Positions 35,208 through 44,083 of a stretch of DNA of 64,000 nt are shown one piece after another. The translations under genes were made by a program, and so were the position numbers. The notes under the pieces are model-generated. The model did no database searches. It saw only the letters and a program-made list of their open reading frames with translations, and had not been told where the DNA came from. The number at the start of each line of letters is the position of its first letter. The first letter of the stretch is position 1. The stretch is from the NCBI GenBank assembly GCA_017347445.1, contig AP021856.1, forward strand, positions 2,240,613 to 2,304,612, written 5' to 3'. Source of the DNA: Candidatus Brocadia pituitae. GTDB lineage: Bacteria > Planctomycetota > Brocadiia > Brocadiales > Brocadiaceae.

Positions 35208-36236
35208 CTAAATCTTCAAAATAATCTTGCCAAAATTTTCCCTGTTAAGCATCTTCTGCTGGGCGGCGGCGGCCTCTTTTAGGGAAAATATGCTGTCAAT
35301 GACCGGTTTCAGCCTTCCTGATTCTACGAGATTCAATACGTCCAGCAGTTCCTTTTTACTGCCCATGTAACAACCGATGATCGCATGCTGCTTCATAAAT
35401 AAAAACCGGAGTTCCATAGTCGCCTGAGGTCCGCTTGTCGCCCCGCATACCACCATCCGGCCACCCTTGGTTAAACATTGTAAATTCTTTTCCCACGTAT
35501 CGGGCCCAATATGCTCAAAGATAAGATCTACTCCCTTATTATTCGTTAGCACCTTTACCCTTTCTGCATAATTCTCTTTTGAATAGTCTACGACCTCGTC
35601 TGCTCCCAATTGCTTTGCTTTTTCTAATTTTTCCTTTCCACGGGCAGTCGCAATCACCCGTGCACCTGCCAGACGGGCAATCTGAATCGCCGCGCTTCCG
35701 ATACCGCTGCCAGCCGCATGGATCAGAACCTGCTCCCCCGGTCTAAGTTGCCCCCGGGTAATCAGCATGTGCCACGCCGTTATAAAGACCAAGGGAACGG
35801 CTGCCCACTCCTCAAAAGACAGCTTTTGGGAAACGGGAATGATATTATCAACGTGGGCCTTTGCATACTCAGCATATCCCCCCTGCACCTGAAATCCCAT
35901 AATCTTGAAGCTATTACACATGCTGTCGTTGTTGGTAATACACGAGACACACTTCCTGCAGCGAACCCCGGGGGCAATGATGACCTTGTCACCCGGCCGG
36001 AAATTCTTAACTTCAATCCCAACTTCTGATATTTCCCCGGCAATGTCACTCCCTGAAATATGGGGCATTGGGATCTCAATGCCAGGCAATCCCTGTCTTA
36101 CCCATATATCTAAATGATTAAGCGCACATGCCTTTACCTTTACCAGCACTTCATAGGGAGTAATCTTCGGCTTTTCCATATCTGTATAGGTCAATTTGTC
36201 TACTCCACCATGTTCACAAAAAACCGTTGCCTTCAT
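35208..36236 (-). CDS. Zinc-binding MDR family alcohol dehydrogenase/quinone oxidoreductase
   Basis: The 342-residue medium-chain dehydrogenase/reductase has KVKACALNHLDIWVRQG, a GSDIAGEISEVG segment and four structural-zinc cysteines (C-x2-C-x2-C-x7-C in RCRKCVSCITNNDSMC). The NAD(P)-binding HAAGSGIGSAAIQIARLAGA and GADEVVDYSKENY follow. The catalytic zinc ligand Cys of classical ADH is absent after KACALNHLD, as in many zinc-lobed quinone oxidoreductases. The start at 36236 has AAGGAAGGGG upstream and begins MKATVF. An upstream in-frame start at 36323 would add 29 atypical residues. The substrate is not deducible. Confidence 0.85.
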   Translation of the reverse strand: MKATVFCEHGGVDKLTYTDMEKPKITPYEVLVKVKACALNHLDIWVRQGLPGIEIPMPHISGSDIAGEISEVGIEVKNFRPGDKVIIAPGVRCRKCVSCITNNDSMCNSFKIMGFQVQGGYAEYAKAHVDNIIPVSQKLSFEEWAAVPLVFITAWHMLITRGQLRPGEQVLIHAAGSGIGSAAIQIARLAGARVIATARGKEKLEKAKQLGADEVVDYSKENYAERVKVLTNNKGVDLIFEHIGPDTWEKNLQCLTKGGRMVVCGATSGPQATMELRFLFMKQHAIIGCYMGSKKELLDVLNLVESGRLKPVIDSIFSLKEAAAAQQKMLNRENFGKIILKI

Positions 36237-36416
36237 AGCTATTTCCCCTTCCTTAACTTTACGTACTGAGTAGTAATACCACAAAAAACCTAGAGATCGT
36301 CTTTTTCTTTCATGTGCTTGCATTCCAATACCGTGGTTATTGTATCAGAATCCGGCGGTTATCTTAAGTAATTGCTAAAATATTGTCAAATTTTTTTAAA
36401 ATATTCCAGAAAATAC

Positions 36417-36445
36417 TTGATTCAGAAGTTTATTTAAGGTATTCT
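36417..36445 (+). promoter_or_regulatory. Sigma-70-type promoter ahead of the HU gene
   Basis: TTGATT (36417-36422) and TATTCT (36440-36445) are separated by 17 bp, about 55 bp upstream of the HU start, in AT-rich sequence. Confidence 0.55.
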
Positions 36446-36498
36446 AGCGCCGAATTTAACACCTTTTATTTAATCACTTTTTGAAAGGAGGTTGTTGG

Positions 36499-36774
36499 AT
36501 GAATAAGCAGGAGTTGGTTGAAATCGTGGCAAAAGAGTGTGAGGTGTCGAAGGCTTGCGGAGAGGCAGCGGTAAATGCCGTGTTAAATGGCATAAAGAGT
36601 GGCGTTAAGAAGAGCAAGGAAGTACGTTTGATTGGCTTTGGCACCTTCTCGGTAAGAGCCAGGAAGGCGCGAAAAGGGCGCAATCCGCAGACTGGAGCGG
36701 TGATTAATATCAAAGCCAGCAAGGCAATAAAATTTACTGCAGGACAGGACTTTAAAAACGCCGTCAACAAATAG
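36499..36774 (+). CDS. HU-family DNA-binding protein
   Basis: The 91-residue nucleoid protein has the beta-arm signature GFGTFSVRARKARKGRNPQTG and the helical dimer core (NKQELVEIVAKECEVSK). It binds and bends DNA with low sequence preference. An ATG at 36499 preceded by AAAGGAGG is the start. The C-terminus (FTAGQDFKNAVNK) is complete. A strong bidirectional terminator follows at 36800. The single-subunit type cannot be assigned to HupA or HupB. Confidence 0.93.
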   Translation: MNKQELVEIVAKECEVSKACGEAAVNAVLNGIKSGVKKSKEVRLIGFGTFSVRARKARKGRNPQTGAVINIKASKAIKFTAGQDFKNAVNK

Positions 36775-36799
36775 ACTATCCCCATTTCCCACATGCAAA

Positions 36800-36831
36800 C
36801 AAAAAAGCAGGCTTTTTGGCCTGCTTTTTTG
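36800..36831. terminator. Bidirectional intrinsic terminator between HU and typA
   Basis: AAAAAAGCAGGC and GCCTGCTTTTTT are complementary around a TTTTTG loop. The A-run and T-run on each side give a terminator for HU (+) and, on the opposite strand, for typA (-). Confidence 0.85.
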
Positions 36832-36859
36832 TTCTCTTTCGTTTTGTATTGCAAAAACC

Positions 36860-38725
36860 TTACGAGAGCTTTTCTCCTGATGTTTCAACTGACTCTAAGG
36901 TTTGTTGCCTGCGGGTAATCCTTCGGTCATTCTCGGTAAGCAGTTTCTTTCTCAACCGGAAGGTCTTGGGGGTGATTTCCACTAATTCGTCATCCTCAAT
37001 ATACTCAAGGGCCATTTCGAGCGAGAACTCCCGGGGTGGTGGAAGCTTGATTCCCTTTTCTGCCGTTGCACACCGGATATTCGTTGCCTTCTTTGCCCTG
37101 ATGATATTCACCGTAATATCATTTTGCTCGCAGTGCTCACCCACAATCATCCCTTCATACACCCGGTCTCCTGGTTTTATAAACATAATGCCTCTGTCCT
37201 GCAGCCCGTCCAGGGCATAAGCGGTCGCCTCACCATTCGCCATAGAAATTAATACCCCCTGGATACGATGAGCAATGTCGCCTTTGTACAGTTCATAGTC
37301 ATAAAAATTGTGGTACATCACCGCTTCTCCTCGGGTAGAACTCAGGAGACGGTTTCGAAGACCAATCAAACCACGGGAAGGCACTTTAAACTCAAAGTGG
37401 GTAATGTCCTTGTCCGTATCCATGCTCAGCATCTCTCCCTTGCGTGCACCCATCATGGAAATTACCTGTCCTTCATATTCTTTGGGCACATCAATCACCA
37501 CATATTCCACCGGCTCTGCTTTTTCCCCATGCAATTGTTTGAAGATCACCTTCGGTTTGGAGACCTGCAGCTCATATCCCTCACGGCGCATATTTTCAAT
37601 CAGCACAGAAAGATGCAAAAGTCCCCGTCCCGATATACGAAAGGCGTCGGGTGTCTCCGTATCGTCCACCTTGAGGGCCACATTTGACCGGAGTTCCCGG
37701 TACAGCCTTTCCCTCAGATTCCGGCTTGTAACGTATTTACCGTCCTGACCGCAGAAGGGGGAATTATTTACGGAAAATATCATGGAAAGCGTAGGTTCGT
37801 CAATGCTGATTTTTGGCATCGCCTGTGGATTTTCAACTGATGCAATCGTATCACTGATGTCGATATTCTCAATCCCGGTCAAAGCGACGATATCTCCCGC
37901 CTGAGCCGATTTTACCGCCTGCCGCCCCAGCCCGGTAAAAGTGAACAATTCAGTCACCCTATGCGCGGTTTGCCGGTTGTCCTTGTCAATCCGCACAATC
38001 TGCTGTCCGGCATTGATACTCCCCATAAATATCCTGCCGATCCCAATACGGCCTACATAATCATTGTAATCCAGCGACGTTATCTGCAACTGCAAAGGCG
38101 CATTCGGATCACCGCTCGGCTTTGGAATATAATGTAAGATAGTATCAAGCAGCGGGACAATATCTTCATTCTTATCCTCTAAAGCCAGTTTCGCGTACCC
38201 CTCCCTGCCACTCGCATAAATTACGGTAAAATCCAACTGTTCATCCGTTGCATTGAGTTCGACGAAGAGGTCAAAGACCTCATTCAATACCTCTTCACAG
38301 CGGGCATCGGGACGGTCAATCTTATTGATCACCACGAGGGGTCTGAGATTATAACTCAACGCCTTGCGGAGTACAAACCGTGTCTGCGGCATCGTTCCTT
38401 CCGCCGCATCGACCAGCAATAACACCCCATCGGCCATCTTGAGGACGCGTTCCACCTCACCGCCGAAATCAGCATGTCCCGGTGTATCAATGATATTGAT
38501 TTTTATGCCTTTATAGTTGATTGCGGTATTTTTCGCCAGGATCGTGATACCACGTTCACGCTCCAGGTCGTTAGAATCCATAATCCTTTCCACGTTTTGA
38601 ATCTGCTGATTCGACCGGAATGTACCGCTTTGCTTCAGCAACTGGTCCACCAAGGTGGTCTTGCCATGATCAACATGGGCAATAATTGCCACATTCCGCA
38701 CATCATCTCTTACTAATTGCGTCAT
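36860..38725 (-). CDS. typA: Ribosome-associated GTPase TypA/BipA
   Basis: The 621-residue translational GTPase has G1 [15 protein letters not shown]3 [17 protein letters not shown]4 NKIDRPD and G5 in [12 protein letters not shown]-like domains II, III and V follow, and a C-terminal domain includes [17 protein letters not shown] and [14 protein letters not shown]. BipA acts in 50S assembly and stress or cold adaptation. GGGGAG nine bases before the ATG at 38725 fixes the start over a GTG 12 bases upstream. The gene is flanked by terminators on both sides, so it is likely monocistronic. Confidence 0.95.
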   Translation of the reverse strand: MTQLVRDDVRNVAIIAHVDHGKTTLVDQLLKQSGTFRSNQQIQNVERIMDSNDLERERGITILAKNTAINYKGIKINIIDTPGHADFGGEVERVLKMADGVLLLVDAAEGTMPQTRFVLRKALSYNLRPLVVINKIDRPDARCEEVLNEVFDLFVELNATDEQLDFTVIYASGREGYAKLALEDKNEDIVPLLDTILHYIPKPSGDPNAPLQLQITSLDYNDYVGRIGIGRIFMGSINAGQQIVRIDKDNRQTAHRVTELFTFTGLGRQAVKSAQAGDIVALTGIENIDISDTIASVENPQAMPKISIDEPTLSMIFSVNNSPFCGQDGKYVTSRNLRERLYRELRSNVALKVDDTETPDAFRISGRGLLHLSVLIENMRREGYELQVSKPKVIFKQLHGEKAEPVEYVVIDVPKEYEGQVISMMGARKGEMLSMDTDKDITHFEFKVPSRGLIGLRNRLLSSTRGEAVMYHNFYDYELYKGDIAHRIQGVLISMANGEATAYALDGLQDRGIMFIKPGDRVYEGMIVGEHCEQNDITVNIIRAKKATNIRCATAEKGIKLPPPREFSLEMALEYIEDDELVEITPKTFRLRKKLLTENDRRITRRQQTLESVETSGEKLS

Positions 38726-38785
38726 AACGCTCCCCAAAATATACTACAGAGTATTATGCAACCGGCACTGCACGATTGCCAAAAT

Positions 38786-38822
38786 AAAAAAAGCCGCAAC
38801 GATAAATCGTAGCGACTTTTTA
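38786..38822. terminator. Intrinsic terminator upstream of typA
   Basis: AAAAAAGCCGC-A-ACGAT and ATCGT-A-GCGACTTTTT pair with one mismatch (loop AA), and A/T runs flank both sides. It probably ends the transcript of the minus-strand gene at 39032. Confidence 0.75.
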
Positions 38823-39031
38823 AAATATGACCTCATCACGTAAGCCTTCAATACTACGTTTTATAATAAATTAGAGAAACATTATCACAAATAAAACCCT
38901 GATTGTCAATAGCATCTGTTGGCACGGAATCAATCGTGAACGATTGACGCGGTATAAAGGTATTATCTTATTTGACGGATACGCATCGTTGCTTGCCCTG
39001 GCCTACTCCAGAATTCCCATCGCTTGCACCG

Positions 39032-39487
39032 CTATTTCCGGACGAGCATCGACTGGATAGCCTTTTTGCAATCAATGAGGTTGGAGAAGGTCAGGCCAAA
39101 GATACGTTGACCAAAATTGGGAACCCACGCCCGCAAAGACAGCCGGCAGCGTCGTTTCCCATTTTCAGGTGTGTGCGATGGATAGATCGCCACGTCGTAA
39201 CCCGATGCCTCCCTGATTACCTCTTCTTGCGTTTGCTGCCAGGCCTTTTCATCAATCTCCAGATCTAGCCCAAAACGGATGAAATGTTCACCCAGCGGCG
39301 CCTCGCAGTATAACCGGTCTTCCGCCGGGTTATCCCGAAATTTCACGAGAAATACCCCATTCCAATTCCCATCAAAGGGAAAATCCTCCGATTCAAGCTG
39401 AAAATCGTGCTTTGTACAGGCAAAATCGAGTATCTGAATTCTGACGGCCTCTAAATCTGATCGATCCGGTTTTCTTTTTTCCTTCAT
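39032..39487 (-). CDS. Hypothetical protein (no recognised family)
   Basis: The 151-residue soluble protein is rich in charged and aromatic residues, with AYG-like beta strands (GNWNGVFLVKFRDN, EHFIRFGLDLEIDEKAW) and an acidic N-terminus. No motif I recognise is present. GAAAGG lies about a dozen bases upstream of the ATG at 39487. It is separated from typA by a terminator and lies just downstream of the radical SAM gene on the same strand, at a 61 bp distance. Function is unknown. Confidence 0.6.
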   Translation of the reverse strand: MKEKRKPDRSDLEAVRIQILDFACTKHDFQLESEDFPFDGNWNGVFLVKFRDNPAEDRLYCEAPLGEHFIRFGLDLEIDEKAWQQTQEEVIREASGYDVAIYPSHTPENGKRRCRLSLRAWVPNFGQRIFGLTFSNLIDCKKAIQSMLVRK

Positions 39488-39548
39488 AAATTGTATATCC
39501 TTTCTCTCTGTTTTTACTCACCATGGAAGGCCATGGCTTGCATGTACG

Positions 39549-41126
39549 TTAGTAAAATGCTCTCGTATGCAAAGGGTTGCATGATTCCATCACTCCCCTG
39601 ACTTCATGATTCAATCTGTGACTCATTTCCTCAATTACTTTCGGACTATGAGTATTTTCATGGGTTTCAAAATACTGAAGGGTATTCGCAAATATCGTGA
39701 TTAAGGTATTGTTGAGCATTGCTAACGCTGATGTATTGCTCAGGACTGACTCCGTTGAAGCATGGGTTGCACAGTCAAAGGTCTTTGGCATTAATGATAG
39801 GGCGGTGCCACAGACATGGGTAATAATCTCTGAAAACGTCTCAACGTTTTGATCTTTTATCAAATACAGGGTTTCATAATGTGAGAATGACATATCACAA
39901 CCGGAATAGGGTGTTTCCGGCAGCATCGTTTGGTAGTCCGGTGTTCCCTGAAAAATGGTTTGCCGGTGATGCAGCAGATGGGCAGTTACGGCAGGGATCC
40001 TCATGATGTCCATTTCCTTCAGAAATTCAAAATTGTTTCGCACACTCTTTAGGGTGGAATACGGTTCAAACATGATAAAACCGTAGGTAGGCTCTATTCC
40101 ATACTCCTGCAGCAACTGAATGGCCTTTTTGTTTTCTTCCACGGTAAGGTGCTTTTTCAATCGCTTCAATGATGCCGGATCACCACTCTCCAAACCCAAA
40201 AAAACATTGGTAAGGCCTGCCATGACGAGCCTTGAAATGGAATGTTCCTCGATATCATTTGCGCGACACTCGAAACCAAAGGAGATCTCCAGATTATGAG
40301 CAAGGAAAAGTTCTGCAAGGGTCATTGCGCGTTCTTTTCCGGCTTTCCCCGGACCAAAGAAATTGGCGTCTGAAAAATAAAAATTCGTAATACCGTCTTC
40401 CGCGTATAATCCGAAAACCTCATCAAAGATATTTTTTGCGCTCCTGCCACGCCACTGGTTTATCTTCCCATAAAAGGGATTGAGATAACAAAAGGTGCAC
40501 TGCCCGTAACATCCGCGACTTCCCAGTATGTACGTCACAATGCCCTTTTTCTGATAAAGGGATATATCTTGTCTATCAGGAAAGGGAAGCTGATCCAAAT
40601 CGCAGACTGGTGAACGTGGGTGAAAGACAACCTTTCCCCCGTTCCCCCTGACGGCGAGACCCGGTATATTCATTAGTGGTGAAACATCTTCTTCCGAAAG
40701 AAGACACCTCGCAAGATCAAGAATCGTAATTTCAGGTTCGCCAACCGTTACAGAATCTATACCAGGGAAACACTCAAGGATATTTTTATAGGCAAACGTG
40801 GGATAGTACCCGTAAAGGTTAATATGCGCAGTGATATTCCTCTCTCTCAGGTTTGAAAGTAGTTCAAAGATGTCCCTTGTCTTTTCCCACAGGTAAATGG
40901 CATGAACACACAAAAGACGGAAGGATTTTTGTGAAAGATATGTGGCTGTTTGTTCTGACGACCAGTCACGGAGGCGTGCGTGGACGATTTCGACCCCTAT
41001 CGCATTTTTTTGTAATAATGACGAAACATAACCGGTAAAGAGACAGGCGGAGAGGGGAGCATTGACCACCTCCTCCAACCGTATCGGATTTCCCGGTCGC
41101 GAGGGTTCCAGCAAGATCACGGTCAT
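39549..41126 (-). CDS. Radical SAM protein with an N-terminal B12-binding-like domain
   Basis: The 525-residue protein has an N-terminal Rossmann-like domain (about residues 1-170; ACLFTGYVSSLLQKNAIG) of the kind found in cobalamin-dependent radical SAM enzymes. The CxxxCxxC cluster follows (GCYGQCTFCYLNP, near residue 219), then a TIM-barrel section with FSDANFFGPGK and NVFLGLESGDPASLKR. The typical DxHxxG cobalamin loop is not evident, so B12 binding is uncertain. Such proteins catalyse methylations or rearrangements in lipid, tetrapyrrole or natural-product pathways. The substrate is unknown. A C-terminal helical extension of about 150 residues (from 375) has no recognised domain. The start is MTVILLEPSRPG at 41126. 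Confidence 0.82.
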   Translation of the reverse strand: MTVILLEPSRPGNPIRLEEVVNAPLSACLFTGYVSSLLQKNAIGVEIVHARLRDWSSEQTATYLSQKSFRLLCVHAIYLWEKTRDIFELLSNLRERNITAHINLYGYYPTFAYKNILECFPGIDSVTVGEPEITILDLARCLLSEEDVSPLMNIPGLAVRGNGGKVVFHPRSPVCDLDQLPFPDRQDISLYQKKGIVTYILGSRGCYGQCTFCYLNPFYGKINQWRGRSAKNIFDEVFGLYAEDGITNFYFSDANFFGPGKAGKERAMTLAELFLAHNLEISFGFECRANDIEEHSISRLVMAGLTNVFLGLESGDPASLKRLKKHLTVEENKKAIQLLQEYGIEPTYGFIMFEPYSTLKSVRNNFEFLKEMDIMRIPAVTAHLLHHRQTIFQGTPDYQTMLPETPYSGCDMSFSHYETLYLIKDQNVETFSEIITHVCGTALSLMPKTFDCATHASTESVLSNTSALAMLNNTLITIFANTLQYFETHENTHSPKVIEEMSHRLNHEVRGVMESCNPLHTRAFY

Positions 41127-41203
41127 GGGTTTCCGAACTCCACAAGAGTTGTCATGAGGCAGGTACTAGCAGGTGCTGCAACGGACATGCGTCTCACAGT
41201 CTA

Positions 41204-41611
41204 TTATCCGTGCAGTTTCTGGGGCACTTCTTCCACATCCAGCCGAAAACCCTTTGCAAATGCCCCGTTAAAATAGAGTTTAAAATAATATTTCCCTGGC
41301 TCTGGTATCGTTAAATTTGCGGTCTTTATTGCTAAATCCGGTTGATGCAACCGGGATTGAATCGACAAGCTTATTCCTTCAAACAGAGCCAATACATGGT
41401 CGCTCGTATCACAGAACTCAACCCGCACATCATAATGCCCTTCTGCATCTGCAAGACGAATGTAAAGGGACAAACCGGGATGAATGTAGGGAAAACTTGC
41501 AGCGCGGATTCTGTCAAATATCCCTATCGCACTCCACTTGTTCGTACCCTTCTCCTGAATGAGCATGTCTGCAATGAGAAAAGAGATAATTTCAGGTTTT
41601 ACCGGTATCAT
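41204..41611 (-). CDS. DUF6941-like protein
   Basis: The 135-residue protein begins KPEIISFLIADMLIQEKGTN and continues with KWSAIGIFDRI, a pattern I associate with a small conserved planctomycete family (DUF6941-like). A beta-rich body and FKLYFNGAFAKGFRLDVEEVP follow at the end. The predicted fold is a beta-sandwich. Function is unknown. It is transcribed convergently with the IS630 remnant and on the same strand as the radical SAM gene, 77 bp upstream of it. The family assignment is from memory of the sequence style only. Confidence 0.55.
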   Translation of the reverse strand: MIPVKPEIISFLIADMLIQEKGTNKWSAIGIFDRIRAASFPYIHPGLSLYIRLADAEGHYDVRVEFCDTSDHVLALFEGISLSIQSRLHQPDLAIKTANLTIPEPGKYYFKLYFNGAFAKGFRLDVEEVPQKLHG

Positions 41612-41862
41612 ACCAACCTTTCTTTAGCAGTCATTACGGTTGTTTTTCTCAATTATCTTATCGTTGATTTGCATAATATCAACAAAATATTGGTAGAGTT
41701 GAAAAAAAGTTACTTGACTAAAGAAAAAGCCCTCCATAATATGGTAAAAATAGTTTTAGTAAAAAACAAAACCATAAGGAATCGGCGATTTGCGTAGATG
41801 AGAAAAGCAAACAGCACTTACAGCAGATCCGGACACCGATTGCAGCCAGATCGCGCGCGCCA

Positions 41863-42186
41863 ATCAAGAAGGATTACGAATATCGGTGTGCTGGTACGCG
41901 TAACATCTGCCTGGCAGTCGATCCAAAGGGCGGACATCGCCGAGCGAAGGTGACCGCCCGGCGCACGAACCCTGATTTTGTTCGGTTCATAGGCCGGCTG
42001 GTAGAAAAGGTCTATGCCGGAGCACAGAAGATTCATTTGGTGATGGACAATCTGGACACGTTTTTCTGTATGAGTTTTGAGGATGTCTTGAGAGTCGAAC
42101 GTGCGGAACAGATGTTGGCAAGGATAGGGTTTCACTGTACACCAAAACACGCCAGCCGGCTGAATATGGCGGACATTGAAATTTGA
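41863..42186 (+). pseudogene. IS630-family transposase, C-terminal remnant
   Basis: The frame from about 41863 reads IKKDYEYRCAGTRNICLAV, then DPKGGHRRAKVTARRTN, HLVMDNLDTFF, and HCTPKHASRLNMADIEI before TGA. These correspond to the DDE catalytic region of IS630 transposases (D-N-L-N-T-H and P-K-H-xSWLN-x-A-E-I-E). The catalytic MDNLDTFF replaces the usual DNLNTH. The N-terminal half and the terminal repeats are missing. It precedes the polysaccharide region. A short AGCTGGTAG/CTATCAGCT inverted repeat lies at 42191-42234. Confidence 0.75.
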
Positions 42187-42317
42187 TAAATAGCTGGTAG
42201 TCTGGGACCTATAAGCCTTCAGCCTATCAGCTAGGTATGGTTTAAGGGATACTTAGCTACGTTATTCAAAGTGCCTGGTGACGAATGGGGGCCGGGAGCC
42301 TCATTTATTTAATATCG

Positions 42318-43280
42318 TTACCTGGTTATCCTTTTGATTACAACTTTTGTTGTGTCTAGCACCATTCTATGCCAAGAATATATTATGGAGTCCTTAATTG
42401 TCAATTTGTCTAACATATTATTCAATTGGGTTTTACTAAAGCCATGATAATCGCTGTAACATCTCAAATAGTCCTTTGTTCTTTTACTTACTTGACGGCG
42501 AATAGAAGGCGAATATTTTTGTTTCGTATACACATCAAATTGTTCATACATTTGAAACATTTTTATCAGATGTTCCTTCGATTTATCTCTATCTTTTAAG
42601 ACTCTTTCACTCCACGAACCAGGCACATTTGTTCGATATACCGACATGCATTCATCAATATAATAAACAGACCCTTCTGCAGCACAAAGTAAAATAAGTG
42701 GAGTGTCTCCCACCGGTGCCTCTAAATAAAATCGCGGTAGATTTTTTATAATATTTTTTTTAAACACCAAGGAGTTCGTAGCTAAATAACCTCCTCCTCC
42801 CAATATTATTTCATCTGTAGTAAATACACTGTTTTTACATTTTGGTCTCAATAAACCATCTGATATATTCCTGCCTTCATATTTTATTTTAACCGCGTGA
42901 GCAGACATAGTACATTCAGGGTTAGATTCCATTGTGTCCATTTGTTTTTGCAACTTCTTCGGGTCAGTCCAATAATCATCCCCTTCACAGAGCGCAATAT
43001 ATTTGCCACGCGCCCTCGGGAAATTATAGGCCGGATTCGGCTTAACGCTTTTAGAATACTGATTTTCTGTCTGATATATAGGCCTAATTATATCAGGATG
43101 CTTTTGTTCGTATTCTTTGATGATTTCTGCAGTTTTATCTGTAGATGCATCGTCGTGAATAAGTATTTCTAACGGGAAATCGGTTTCCTGTATTAAAAAG
43201 CCTTCTATGGCCTCCCTAATGTAGGGTTCGTGATTATAGGTAATACAACAAATACTTACAAGTGGTTCTTCTCTCATCAT
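42318..43280 (-). CDS. GT2 family glycosyltransferase
   Basis: The roughly 320-residue family 2 glycosyltransferase has VSICCITYNHEPYIREAI, ILIHDDASTDKTAEII (nucleotide-binding Asp), the RARGKYIALCEGDDYWTDP metal-binding motif and a C-terminal helical region. The start ATG at 43280 has GGAAAG upstream, in preference to a TTG at 43307. It opens the minus-strand polysaccharide block after the IS630 scar. The sugar donor cannot be read. Two consecutive Met codons at 43280 and 43277 make the exact start slightly uncertain. TAG/TAA-rich sequence follows it, with no terminator seen. Confidence 0.85.
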   Translation of the reverse strand: MMREEPLVSICCITYNHEPYIREAIEGFLIQETDFPLEILIHDDASTDKTAEIIKEYEQKHPDIIRPIYQTENQYSKSVKPNPAYNFPRARGKYIALCEGDDYWTDPKKLQKQMDTMESNPECTMSAHAVKIKYEGRNISDGLLRPKCKNSVFTTDEIILGGGGYLATNSLVFKKNIIKNLPRFYLEAPVGDTPLILLCAAEGSVYYIDECMSVYRTNVPGSWSERVLKDRDKSKEHLIKMFQMYEQFDVYTKQKYSPSIRRQVSKRTKDYLRCYSDYHGFSKTQLNNMLDKLTIKDSIIYSWHRMVLDTTKVVIKRITR

Positions 43281-43372
43281 CTCTGTTCTTTCCAAAAGTG
43301 TTCTCAATCATATCACGGTGGCACTTTTGAGTCTTCCGGAAAATAAAGCCGCGTGGTCTATTTAAGGATACA

Positions 43373-44083
43373 TTACTTAATTTCGCTCGTTCTGTTTTCC
43401 CAGGGAAATTTATCATATATCGAGTCAATTCCTAAAAATTTGCAGAAATTATGGTATGATCCTCTTTCAGCGAGATTAACAACAAGTAAATCCTTCGGTC
43501 TTTTTTCAAAGTATTTAAGGATTGCATTATTATGTTCATTGTAATGATGTATTAACGTATTTTTATCGTAAGGGTTGTCCTCGGTCGTGTTATGTAGCTT
43601 AAGGAGATGATACACCCAGCCTTTCCACACATAATCGGCGTCTTTTAATTGCTCAGCAGTTGGGATACTACCATTGCCAAATTTTTTTGAATGAAATCGA
43701 ATAAGCGATTCATACCACTGCTCAGCACTATTTCGTATAGTCAGGATGAATTTACTTCCAGGAAAAGCTTTGTCTAAATGTTTGAAAGTTTCCGGGTAAC
43801 TAAAGGGCACATCCTGAAAGACTTGCGCAGTCCGACAATATCGGATTATCGGCTGAAAATTCCCTTCGAAATAATGAGATATCAGCCGCTCCGCCATCCT
43901 CTGATCCCCGACAATAAAGCCCAAGTCTGAAAAAGCCTTCTTTATCGAAGTGGTGCCGGTTTTATTTCTGCCGATACAGAATATCTTCTGTTTATGATAC
44001 ACCCTGATTTTGTTGAATATGTTGTTAACTATAAGTCTGCGAATGTCTCTTTCGAGTTTTAAGCCCGCTTTAATTTTTCCCAT
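43373..44083 (-). CDS. Sulfotransferase-family protein
   Basis: The 236-residue protein shows a PAPS-binding-type start, KIFCIGRNKTGTTSIKKAF (a GxxKTGTT 5'-phosphosulfate loop), then QDVPFSYPETF and ILTIRNSAEQWYESLIRFH (3'-phosphate-type loop). It resembles the Sulfotransfer_4/NAD-dependent epimerase-linked subgroup. It would transfer sulfate from PAPS to a sugar or lipid. Its start overlaps the flippase gene end by 25 bp, indicating coupled translation and probable modification of the exported glycan. A second sulfotransferase lies at 60054. Confidence 0.85.
   Translation of the reverse strand: MGKIKAGLKLERDIRRLIVNNIFNKIRVYHKQKIFCIGRNKTGTTSIKKAFSDLGFIVGDQRMAERLISHYFEGNFQPIIRYCRTAQVFQDVPFSYPETFKHLDKAFPGSKFILTIRNSAEQWYESLIRFHSKKFGNGSIPTAEQLKDADYVWKGWVYHLLKLHNTTEDNPYDKNTLIHHYNEHNNAILKYFEKRPKDLLVVNLAERGSYHNFCKFLGIDSIYDKFPWENRTSEIK

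Noticed and set aside
37268-37748. Two open + strand frames of 139-146 codons
   Set aside because: They are antisense to typA, which is strongly conserved. They are shadow frames.
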